Shown in pieces: positions 1 to 6,739 of a DNA stretch of 9,144 nt. The position numbers and the translations under genes are program-made. Within the stretch, counting starts at the first letter, position 1, and each line of letters starts with the position of its first letter. Source of the stretch: JAXJQF01 sp036311285 (lineage in GTDB: Bacteria > Pseudomonadota > Gammaproteobacteria > Enterobacterales > Succinivibrionaceae); assembly GCA_036311285.1 (NCBI GenBank), contig JAXJQF010000100.1:1-9144 (forward strand). Direction: 5' to 3'. The notes beneath the pieces are model-generated. The model saw nothing but the letters and a program-made list of their open reading frames with translations. It did no database searches and had not been told where the DNA came from.

Positions 1-140
1 AAGTGAGTTACACCAGCGTCTGCTAAACTCTTTAAATGTTTAACAACTGTTGATTCAGTTTCTGTTAAACCTAAGAACTTACCTTGATTTTCAGCTGAAA
101 TACCCTTATCTGGACCAACTGTATTAATATTTTTACATTG
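1..140 (-). pseudogene. Pullulanase-type GH13 enzyme, internal fragment lacking its 5' part
   Basis: The minus strand is open from a TAA at 141-143 to the window edge. It encodes about 46 residues containing GISAENQ, GKFLGLTE and VKHLKSLADAGVTH. This resembles the stretch of type I pullulanases (GH13, alpha-1,6 debranching of starch or glycogen) that precedes the first catalytic-barrel motif (usually followed by a V-x-LLP-type segment), where GKYLAFTE / MKHLKxLAxAGLTHVHLLP-like sequence is typical. In intact pullulanases this region lies hundreds of residues into the protein, after carbohydrate-binding domains. Here the frame has no ATG, GTG or TTG before the homology begins, and a stop lies only about five codons upstream of it. 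I infer a gene that has lost its 5' part, or a junction left by a rearrangement. The rest would continue to the left of the window. The family call is from memory of the motif, without a search. Confidence 0.5.
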
Positions 141-880
141 TTAATTAAGCGAGTTCCACAAACAAAGACAAAAATTTGTTTTAAATTGTTCGTTTTTTAT
201 CACTAAAATTAACACTCATTAGTCCTAAAAATTTGTTACATAGATAACAAAAATTCAAGCGTAATGATAAATAAGACACGCAATCAAAAACTTGACAAAC
301 ATAACACTTTCTTTAGACACTAATTGAACAAAATCACGTTTTTGAACAAAAAATTATCATCTTTATATGATATAAATATCAAAATTTTTATTTATAAGAT
401 AAACGTAAAAACAGAATTTAATACCAAAATCCTAATGTTTAACAAAATCTAATACTTAATTTTTGTTTTAGTTAATCATAAAAATCTTTTATACATTTTC
501 TTCGAGTTTTATTAACTTATTGACAATATATTTCTTAAAATATTTAACCAAAATCAAGTTTTAGAATTAAATTTTTAAGCACCTCATTTTTTAATGGTTT
601 TAAATCTTTTAAAAAAAAATATAAAAAATAAATAAAATATAATTTCACATGCTGATTAATAAAACATAAAAATCTAATACACAAATTACATATTTACCTA
701 TATTTGTGTTTTACAAAAGAAAACATGAATTAAATCTAATTTTTGTTTATTAGTTAGTCAAAAATATTGAGATAATTTATATTTTAATGATTTTCATATT
801 CATATATAAACAATTTATGTTTATTATTTTTAAATAATTACAACCGTAAAAGAAAATTAAATTTGGATATAGAAGAACTA
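141..880. other. Long AT-rich stretch without a credible gene
   Basis: All frames are broken by frequent stops. The few ATGs open only tiny frames, for example 13 codons of mostly K and N from 594, without a Shine-Dalgarno sequence. Items visible: a perfect TTGACA at 520-525 with only a weak -10 (TTTAAC, 543-548); a second TTGACA at 292-297 without a good -10; an inverted repeat ACACAAAT/ATTTGTGT (679-686 and 702-709); a small TTTGTTA/TAACAAA hairpin (232-238 and 245-251); and two diverged direct copies of a TAATTTTTGTTT...TAGTTA motif (457-484 and 737-765). It may hold the promoter of the outer-membrane protein gene at 881, but I cannot place it with confidence. Confidence 0.6.
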
Positions 881-1621
881 ATGATATTAAATAGCTGTAA
901 TTTTATTAAATGTTCCAACCTACTAAAAGTAGGACTTTGTATTTTATCATTAGCATATATAAACGCTGAAGCAACAAACATTGACAGTTCTAAAACAAAT
1001 GTAGATGATTATTCAGATAACAATGCTGCAACTGCTAATAAGACAAATAGAATTATTAATGATGAATTTTTCTTCTACGCGACTCCAAAATTCGGGATAT
1101 CAAGTTTAAAACAAAAGTTAAACGGCTATACCGTTAACGAATCTAATGTACCTATGATTGGTATATCAATTGGGACTGGATATAAATATCATAGTAACTG
1201 GGGCAGTAGAATTGAACTAGAATTTTTTCACTTATTTGATGCGAAAGACCAAAATGATTTAAACACTCCAATTGGACAAATAAAAGATACTGATTTTACT
1301 CTAAGAGTTAATTACTTGATGCTTAATACAACATTAGATTATTATTTTAATAGTAATGAAGATGCTAGGGCATATATTGTTGTAGGAGCTGGAGCTACAA
1401 AAGGTGTAATAGAAACACATAACAGTCTATATAACATTCATGTTAGAGAAACTGATAAAAGTCATCCATTTTCTTACCAATTTGGTTTAGGCTATATTAC
1501 AAATTCATATGATGGTGTATCAGCTGACATAGCTGTTAAATACTCTAACGTGTACCATCGTAACCGCGATAACAATATTGACTCATTTAACTTAACATTT
1601 GGATTAAATTACACATTCTAA
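881..1621 (+). CDS. Small outer-membrane beta-barrel protein, function unknown
   Basis: A 246-residue secreted protein. Residues 1-31 look like a signal peptide: Lys10 and Lys16, then a hydrophobic core (VGLCILSLAYI) and an A-E-A cleavage site at 29-31. Residues 32-60 are a polar N/D/S/T-rich linker. From about 63 to 246 alternating hydrophobic/aromatic stretches with Gly and Tyr look like beta strands (FFFYATPKFGI, MIGISIGTGYKY, SRIELEFFHLF, YLMLNTTLDYYF, AYIVVGAGATKG, FSYQFGLGYI, SADIAVKYSNVY), ending in FNLTFGLNYTF. A terminal Phe in the last strand is the classic BAM-recognised signal of Gram-negative outer-membrane proteins. Size and strand number fit the eight-stranded OmpA-like/opacity-type barrels (OMP_b-brl superfamily), which include adhesins and surface antigens; no specific role can be assigned. 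I chose ATG 881, five bases after AGAAG; a TTG at 863 would add six residues and no better ribosome site. It stands alone, about 390 bases before trpE, and shows no link to tryptophan synthesis. Confidence 0.7.
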   Translation: MILNSCNFIKCSNLLKVGLCILSLAYINAEATNIDSSKTNVDDYSDNNAATANKTNRIINDEFFFYATPKFGISSLKQKLNGYTVNESNVPMIGISIGTGYKYHSNWGSRIELEFFHLFDAKDQNDLNTPIGQIKDTDFTLRVNYLMLNTTLDYYFNSNEDARAYIVVGAGATKGVIETHNSLYNIHVRETDKSHPFSYQFGLGYITNSYDGVSADIAVKYSNVYHRNRDNNIDSFNLTFGLNYTF

Positions 1622-1712
1622 AAATAGCAATACTTATAGATAATATAAAAAAAATATAAAAAAAATATTGCATAGTGTAAAAAAAAGGCGTAAATTTAAA
1701 AATATAGTGAAT

Positions 1713-1746
1713 TTGGTGTTACAGATTCTCAATAGATTAAAATCTA
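1713..1746 (+). promoter_or_regulatory. Candidate trp promoter with overlapping palindromic operator
   Basis: TTGGTG (1713-1718) is followed after 17-18 bases by a weak -10-like ATTAAA/TTAAAA (1736-1742). That -10 lies inside the perfect inverted repeat TAGATT-AA-AATCTA (1733-1746). Transcription would begin near 1748, about 26 bases before the leader ATG. This matches the E. coli trp layout, where the TrpR operator covers the -10 and the leader starts at +27. The palindrome lacks the CTAG half-site of the TrpR consensus, so TrpR binding is doubtful. A better-looking -10 hexamer, TATAGT (1703-1708), has no -35. Position is the main argument; the hexamers are weak. Confidence 0.3.
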
Positions 1747-1773
1747 CAAAATTATTTAAGGTAATTAAACAAC

Positions 1774-1824
1774 ATGAAGAACTTATTTAACAACACTTTT
1801 TCTTGGTGGTGGAACTCACGATAA
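1774..1824 (+). CDS. trpL: trp operon leader peptide (attenuator peptide)
   Basis: A 16-codon frame, MKNLFNNTFSWWWNSR, contains three consecutive TGG codons at 1804-1812 and ends at TAA 1822-1824. An AAGG (1758-1761) lies 12 bases upstream of the ATG, a slightly long spacing. This is the sensor of ribosome-mediated attenuation. With ample charged tRNA-Trp the ribosome runs to the stop codon and covers part of segment 2, so the terminator forms. When Trp is scarce it stalls on the TGG run, covering segment 1 and freeing segment 2 to pair with segment 3. Three Trp in 16 residues contrasts with three Trp in about 2,200 residues across the five enzymes. The stalling codons end directly before segment 1 of the hairpin set, as the mechanism needs. 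Too short for routine gene calling, but the context makes it nearly certain. Confidence 0.93.
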   Translation: MKNLFNNTFSWWWNSR

Positions 1825-1888
1825 TTCGCGGGTTGCATTCTTTGTGCTTGTTTAAAATATAATTTTGAAGCCCCGCGATAATGCGGGG
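1813..1888 (+). promoter_or_regulatory. trp attenuator: alternative 1:2, 2:3 and 3:4 hairpins
   Basis: Four segments can be paired by eye. Segment 1 AACTCACG (1813-1820) pairs with segment 2 CGCGGGTT (1827-1834), with one G-U and one A/C mismatch and a 6-base loop: the pause hairpin. TCGCGGG (1826-1832) pairs perfectly over 7 bp with CCCGCGA (1872-1878): the antiterminator 2:3. CCCCGC (1871-1876) pairs with GCGGGG (1883-1888): the terminator 3:4. The 2:3 and 3:4 stems share bases 1872-1876 and exclude each other. Segment 1 starts one base after the last Trp codon, so a ribosome stalled there hides it. This is the enteric trp attenuation layout, read directly from the sequence; the energies were not calculated. 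Confidence 0.88.
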
Positions 1889-1894
1889 TTTTTT
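1868..1894 (+). terminator. trp attenuator terminator (segments 3:4)
   Basis: A 6-bp all-GC stem, CCCCGC (1871-1876) with GCGGGG (1883-1888), has the 6-base loop GATAAT. It is extended by G1870-T1889 and two A-T pairs and merges into a run of six T (1889-1894). It lies 43 bases after the leader stop codon and 114 bases before the trpE start. This GC-rich stem in very AT-rich surroundings is a clear intrinsic terminator that stops transcription before trpE when tryptophan is plentiful. Confidence 0.92.
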
Positions 1895-2008
1895 AATTTT
1901 AACGCGGTAAAAAAAAATTATAAATAAACAAAAAAACTACATACAAAACTTTCAGATAAAAGCTACAAACAGCAAATGATATATCTTAAAGATATGCAAG
2001 GATTTGAA

Positions 2009-3565
2009 ATGACTAATAAACTAAAGACTTATTCGAATTATATAAAAGACCCGCTTGCTCTTTTTTATGATTTAACAAAGGATAATAAAAACAATATTTT
2101 GTTTGAATCATCTGAAATTGATACAAAAGCTGGAACCAAAAGCATGCTAGGTATTCGTTCAGCATTGCGTATTACAAGTCTTGATAACATTGTAACTATC
2201 AAAGTTTTAAATAACAACGGTCGAGCTGTTGTTAACAATTTGCTAGAAGTTATTAGAGAAGACCAAAATACAGAAATAATTAAAGAAGAAGATTTAGTTT
2301 TAATTAAGTACACAAAAATTGATACTAAACTTGACGAAGACATAAGATTAAAATCAATTACAACACTAGACACTTTAAGAAAAATTTTAAAAACAACACC
2401 TATCCACGGTTCATTTGAAGATGTAATGTTAGCAGGTGTATTTGGATATGACTTAGTTGCTCAATTTGAGGAACTACCAGAAGTTAAAATGGGAACAAAC
2501 ACCTGTCCAGATTATTGCTTCTATCTATTAGATACTATAATTAACATCGACCACAAATCGAAAAATAGCCAAATAAAATGCATTTCATATACAAATGAAG
2601 CAACTGACAGCTTACTAAATACAATTAATGAACTTAAGAATAAACTTGATAACTATATTGAAGTTGAAAAACCAAAAGAAATATCCATCCATGGAGAAAA
2701 AATGGACGTAAATCTTTCAGATAAAAAATTTACAAAAATTGTAAATAGTTTAATTGAAAACATTTATAAAGGAGATATATTCCAGGCTGTTCCATCAAGA
2801 ACATTTTCCATAAAATGTCCTTCTCCAATCAACGCATATCATACATTAAAGCAAACTAATCCATCTCCATATATGTTCTATATGAACGACGAAGACTTTA
2901 TTATTTTTGGAGCAAGCCCTGAAAGTTCTATAAAATACACTAATTCTATTAGAGAAGTAGAAATGTATCCGATCGCTGGTACTAGAAAACGTATTTTTAA
3001 AGAAAACGGTCAAATTGACTACGACTTAGATACTAGAATTGAACTAGATTTAAAAAAAGATGAAAAAGAAAATGCAGAACACTTAATGCTAGTAGACCTT
3101 GCTCGTAATGATATTGCAAAAATTAGTGAAGCAGGAACTAGACACGTAAAAAAACTATTAAATGTAGACAGATACAGCCATGTTATGCATTTAGTATCAA
3201 ATGTTTGCGGAACTCTTCGTAAAGACTTGGATGCTATTCATGCATACACTGCTTGTATGAATATGGGAACTCTTACAGGTGCTCCTAAAATTAAAGCAAC
3301 AGAATTGATTAGAAATATAGAACAAGAAAGAAGAGGAAGCTATGGTGGATCCATTGGCTATCTAACTGGTAACGGAGATATGGATACTTGTATCGTTATT
3401 AGATCTGCCTTTGTAAAGAACGGTGTTGCACATGTACAAGCAGGATGCGGTGTTGTTTATGACTCCCAACCATTAGAAGAAGTGGAAGAAACATTATCTA
3501 AAGCAAAAGCTGTTTTGAATGCAATTGCTATTTCTCATCACACTACCTTAGAGGAGATCATGTAA
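2009..3565 (+). CDS. trpE: Anthranilate synthase component I (TrpE)
   Basis: Catalyses chorismate plus ammonia to anthranilate and pyruvate, with ammonia supplied by the TrpG half of the next gene; cytoplasmic. I start it at ATG 2009, preceded by AAGGA (1998-2002) with 6-base spacing. This gives 518 residues, close to the 520 of E. coli TrpE. An upstream in-frame ATG at 1976 would add 11 residues and lacks a ribosome site. The N-terminal domain holds LFES (31-34) and SALRI, and the chorismate-binding domain holds NPSPYM (284-289), GASPESS (301-307), IAGTR (322-326), HLMLVDLARND (358-368) and GTLTGAPK (420-427). The LFES serine and NPSPYM are the known tryptophan feedback-binding elements, so the enzyme is probably feedback-inhibited. 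The protein contains no Trp. Its stop overlaps the next start (TAATG), implying translational coupling that keeps TrpE and TrpG in balance. Expression is controlled by the attenuator upstream. Confidence 0.97.
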   Translation: MTNKLKTYSNYIKDPLALFYDLTKDNKNNILFESSEIDTKAGTKSMLGIRSALRITSLDNIVTIKVLNNNGRAVVNNLLEVIREDQNTEIIKEEDLVLIKYTKIDTKLDEDIRLKSITTLDTLRKILKTTPIHGSFEDVMLAGVFGYDLVAQFEELPEVKMGTNTCPDYCFYLLDTIINIDHKSKNSQIKCISYTNEATDSLLNTINELKNKLDNYIEVEKPKEISIHGEKMDVNLSDKKFTKIVNSLIENIYKGDIFQAVPSRTFSIKCPSPINAYHTLKQTNPSPYMFYMNDEDFIIFGASPESSIKYTNSIREVEMYPIAGTRKRIFKENGQIDYDLDTRIELDLKKDEKENAEHLMLVDLARNDIAKISEAGTRHVKKLLNVDRYSHVMHLVSNVCGTLRKDLDAIHAYTACMNMGTLTGAPKIKATELIRNIEQERRGSYGGSIGYLTGNGDMDTCIVIRSAFVKNGVAHVQAGCGVVYDSQPLEEVEETLSKAKAVLNAIAISHHTTLEEIM

Positions 3566-5172
3566 TGTCTACTATATTCTTATTAGATAACTACGACTCA
3601 TTCACCTACAATCTAGTTGATCAATTTAAGGTAATGGGACATGATGTAATTGTTTATCGAAACACTATAAGTGCAGACTTCATTATTAACAAAATGAAAA
3701 ATTGCACAGATGCCCCAATTCTAGTCTTATCTCCAGGACCTGGTAATCCAACTAATGCAGGTTGTTTAATGGAGCTTATATCAAAATGCAGAGCAATATT
3801 CCCGATTATTGGCATATGTTTAGGTCACCAAGCTATTTGCCAATACTACGGAGCATCCATTGGTACATCCCCTACCATTTTACATGGTAAGGTATCAAAA
3901 GTTTATCATGAGAACCAATACTTCTTAAGAGACATGCCTAATCCTCTAAACGTTGCCAGATACCATTCTTTAGCGGCATACAATTTACCAAAGGATTTAG
4001 AAATAATTGCGAAAATTGATGAAATTCCAATGGCTGTTGTTAATAGAAAGGATAAAGTAGTAGGACTTCAATTTCATCCTGAATCTATAATGACAACAGA
4101 TGGTGCAACACTACTAAATAATATTGTTAAATTCGTAAGTAAAGACCACAATATCATTAAAAATATTTGTGAAAAGCTTTATAACAATCAAAACCTTTCA
4201 AAAGAAGAAGCTATTAACTTATTTACAGATATATTCAATGGAGAGATGGATCCTTTTGTCCTATCATCTGTATTAACTTCACTTAAACAAAAAGGTGAAA
4301 CAGTAGATGAAATTGCTGGTGCTGCAACTGCAATGCTTAATCTTGCAACTCCATTTGAAAGATTAGGAACATACGAAGTCGGAGAAATTGTTGGTACAGG
4401 AGGAGATGGTCAAAATACTATAAACATTTCGACAATTAGCTCAATCGTTGCATCTTCTTTAGGTTTACATATCGCTAAACACGGCAACAGAAGCGTATCA
4501 TCAAAGACAGGAGCATCTGATATCTTAAAACAATTAAATATCAATATCACTATGACTCCAAAAGAAGCGTCAAAATCATTAAATGATATAGGCTTAACCT
4601 TCTTATTTGCCCCAACTTATCATAAAGGAATGAAGTACGCAGCCCAAGTAAGAAATGCTTTAGGAACTAAGACCATTTTTAATATACTTGGTCCTTTATC
4701 AAATCCAGCGCATGCTGACTATATTTTAATGGGTGTATATTCAAAAGAACTAGTATTACCAATGGCAAAGGTACTTCAAAGCAATGGTATTAAGCGTGCA
4801 ATTGTTGCATGTGGAACTAATATAGATGAAATAGCAATTCATGCTAATACTTATATTGCTGAAGTTAAAGAAAATGGTGAAATTGAAGAATATACATTAT
4901 CACCTTTAGACTTGGGATTAACACTCCACCCTATTGATGCAATACAAGGAAGCACACCTGAAATTAATAAGGATATTACATTAGCTATATTAAATGGTAA
5001 TGGCACTGCTGCTCAAAATTGTGCAGTTGCAATTAATACTGGTGCACTTTTATATCTAGGGAAAAAAGCTAATACCATAAAAGAAGGTGTACAATTGGCG
5101 CTAGAACAAATACAAAGTGGTAATGCTTTTGAGCAATTAGAAAAATTCCAAAAAGCGAGCAATAGAGAATAA
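3565..5172 (+). CDS. trpGD: Fused anthranilate synthase glutaminase / anthranilate phosphoribosyltransferase
   Basis: A two-domain protein of 535 residues (E. coli TrpGD 531). Residues 1 to about 195 form a class I glutamine amidotransferase that releases ammonia for TrpE: LDNYDSFTYNL (7-17), SPGPGNP (56-62), nucleophile Cys85 in GICLGHQ, and His171/Glu173 in FHPES complete the triad. After a linker, residues from about 200 to 535 form anthranilate phosphoribosyltransferase, which joins anthranilate and PRPP: GTGGDG (277-282), NIST (287-290), KHGNRSVSSKTGASD (305-319). All key residues are present, so both halves should be active. The ATG overlaps the trpE stop by one base, with GAGGAG (3551-3556) inside the end of trpE, 8 bases upstream. 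The protein contains no Trp. This fusion is typical of the enteric-type operon and supports a gammaproteobacterial origin. In E. coli nomenclature the gene is often called trpD. Confidence 0.97.
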   Translation: MSTIFLLDNYDSFTYNLVDQFKVMGHDVIVYRNTISADFIINKMKNCTDAPILVLSPGPGNPTNAGCLMELISKCRAIFPIIGICLGHQAICQYYGASIGTSPTILHGKVSKVYHENQYFLRDMPNPLNVARYHSLAAYNLPKDLEIIAKIDEIPMAVVNRKDKVVGLQFHPESIMTTDGATLLNNIVKFVSKDHNIIKNICEKLYNNQNLSKEEAINLFTDIFNGEMDPFVLSSVLTSLKQKGETVDEIAGAATAMLNLATPFERLGTYEVGEIVGTGGDGQNTINISTISSIVASSLGLHIAKHGNRSVSSKTGASDILKQLNINITMTPKEASKSLNDIGLTFLFAPTYHKGMKYAAQVRNALGTKTIFNILGPLSNPAHADYILMGVYSKELVLPMAKVLQSNGIKRAIVACGTNIDEIAIHANTYIAEVKENGEIEEYTLSPLDLGLTLHPIDAIQGSTPEINKDITLAILNGNGTAAQNCAVAINTGALLYLGKKANTIKEGVQLALEQIQSGNAFEQLEKFQKASNRE

Positions 5173-5185
5173 AGGCATAAAAAAG

Positions 5186-6694
5186 ATGACAAATACCAAT
5201 TCAAGAACTCTTAGACCAGAGCATAAAAACAACAAAGACATCAACATAAATAGTGTTGATGGAAATGTGTTAGCTGCCATCTTAAATAAAAAGTATGATT
5301 ATTTAAATGAATTAGAACAAAACTTACCTCTTAACAAAATAAGTAAAAACTTACCTTTAAGTGACCGTTTTTTTTATGAAACTCTTACAAGTAAAAATAG
5401 CGTTCATAATAGAAAAACTAAATTTATTCTAGAATGCAAAAAAGCCTCTCCATCAAAAGGGCTGATTCGAGAAGATTTTAATGTAGAAGAAATTGCAAAA
5501 ACATACAACCATTTTGCTGATTGTATCTCTGTATTAACAGATAAAGACTTCTTCCAAGGAGATTATGAATACATAAATATTGTTAAAAATAATACTAATA
5601 AAAATATTCCTGTTTTATGTAAGGACTTTATATACACAGATTATCAAGTATATTTGGCTAGATACTTTAATGCAGATGCAATACTACTTATGTTATCTGT
5701 TTTAACTGATGATGCATATATAAGATTATCAACTCTTGCTCATTCTCTTAATATGGGAGTGTTAACAGAAAGTTCAACTAAAGAAGAAGTAGAAAGAGCT
5801 TTAAAGTTAAATGCAAAAATTATTGGCATTAATAATAGAAACCTTCGTGAATTAACAGTAGATTTAAACAATGTAAGAGAATTATCAACATTAATTCCAG
5901 AGGACCGAACAATTATAAGTGAATCAGGAATATATACTCACGACCAAGTTTTAGAACTTAAGCAATATGCTAATGGATTTTTAGTTGGAAGTTCTCTTAC
6001 TAGTGAAGAGAATATTGAATTAGCATGTAAAAAGTTAATTTATGGAGAAAACAAGGTATGTGGTATTACAAGATTTGAAGATGTAGAATCAAGTCTTAAC
6101 AATGGTTTTATCTATAACGGTTTCATCTTTTTTGAAAAATCAAAGCGTTATATAACATTTAAACAAGCAAAAGAAATAGTTGATGAATGCCAAAAACGAG
6201 ACTATCAACAAAATTTTGTAGGTGTTTTTGTTGATAATGATATCAACACTATTATTAAATACATAAATGATTTAAAATTGCATGCTGTTCAATTACACGG
6301 AAACGAAAGCTTAGAATATGTTTCAAATTTAAGAAATAAATTAAATCAAAATAAAGACTTAAAACATACTTTAATTTTTAAAGCTATTCCTTTTGAAGAA
6401 ACGTTTCCTGAAGAAATAATTGAAAAGTATTTAACTGTTGCTGACCGTATAATATTAGACACCAAAACTAGTGAACAATTTGGTGGTACTGGTAAAAGTT
6501 TTAATTGGCAACTCATAAATAAACACCATGCAAAGATAATCATTGCCGGGGGATTAACGCCTGACAATGTATGTCAAGCAAGAGATTTAGGCTTAACAAT
6601 AGGTCTTGATATAAATAGTGGCCTTGAAGATAAACCTGGAATAAAGAATAAAGAGAAAATTAAAGAAGCTTCTGAAAGATTAACATGCTTCTAA
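5186..6694 (+). CDS. trpCF: Fused indole-3-glycerol-phosphate synthase / phosphoribosylanthranilate isomerase
   Basis: Two TIM-barrel enzymes in one chain of 502 residues. The N-terminal half is indole-3-glycerol-phosphate synthase (ring closure with loss of CO2): ECKKASPSKG (83-92), LCKDF (144-148), LTE (193-195), INNRNL (215-220) and ISESG (244-248) carry the expected Lys, Glu and Asn residues. The C-terminal half, from about 288, is phosphoribosylanthranilate isomerase: VCGITR with catalytic Cys292, QLHGNE (369-374), and LDTK with general acid Asp425. The isomerase half acts first in the pathway. The protein is about 50 residues longer than E. coli TrpC (about 453): roughly 27 polar residues precede the NVLAAI segment that aligns with the E. 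coli start, and there are small loop insertions. A GTG at 5267 would trim this extension, but ATG 5186 has AAAGG (5171-5175) at 10-base spacing, overlapping the trpGD stop, so I keep the long form. It begins 13 bases after trpGD. Confidence 0.96.
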   Translation: MTNTNSRTLRPEHKNNKDININSVDGNVLAAILNKKYDYLNELEQNLPLNKISKNLPLSDRFFYETLTSKNSVHNRKTKFILECKKASPSKGLIREDFNVEEIAKTYNHFADCISVLTDKDFFQGDYEYINIVKNNTNKNIPVLCKDFIYTDYQVYLARYFNADAILLMLSVLTDDAYIRLSTLAHSLNMGVLTESSTKEEVERALKLNAKIIGINNRNLRELTVDLNNVRELSTLIPEDRTIISESGIYTHDQVLELKQYANGFLVGSSLTSEENIELACKKLIYGENKVCGITRFEDVESSLNNGFIYNGFIFFEKSKRYITFKQAKEIVDECQKRDYQQNFVGVFVDNDINTIIKYINDLKLHAVQLHGNESLEYVSNLRNKLNQNKDLKHTLIFKAIPFEETFPEEIIEKYLTVADRIILDTKTSEQFGGTGKSFNWQLINKHHAKIIIAGGLTPDNVCQARDLGLTIGLDINSGLEDKPGIKNKEKIKEASERLTCF

Positions 6695-6739
6695 TTTAAA
6701 GGTTACAAAATATAAAACATAAGAACTAAGGAAAAATAT

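Noticed and set aside
170..219. Minus-strand 12-codon frame (MSVNFSDKKRTI) preceded by AGGA
   Set aside because: Too short, with the Shine-Dalgarno too close to the ATG, and not in frame with the pullulanase-like fragment, so it does not supply its missing start.
863..880. TTG start for the outer-membrane protein
   Set aside because: It adds acidic residues (MDIEEL) ahead of the signal peptide and has no better ribosome site; ATG 881 gives a more normal signal peptide.
1627..1671. GCAATA/TATTGC inverted repeat as a terminator for the outer-membrane protein gene
   Set aside because: A 6-bp stem with a 33-base loop and no T-run after it; not convincing as a terminator.
1976..2008. Upstream in-frame ATG (1976) as the trpE start
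   Set aside because: No Shine-Dalgarno precedes it; ATG 2009 has AAGGA at 6-base spacing and gives a length within two residues of E. coli TrpE.
2065..2373. Minus-strand open frame inside trpE (and similar ones inside trpGD, trpCF, trpB and trpA)
   Set aside because: These are antisense to strongly conserved enzyme sequence and encode Ser/Leu-rich shadow translations without ribosome sites.
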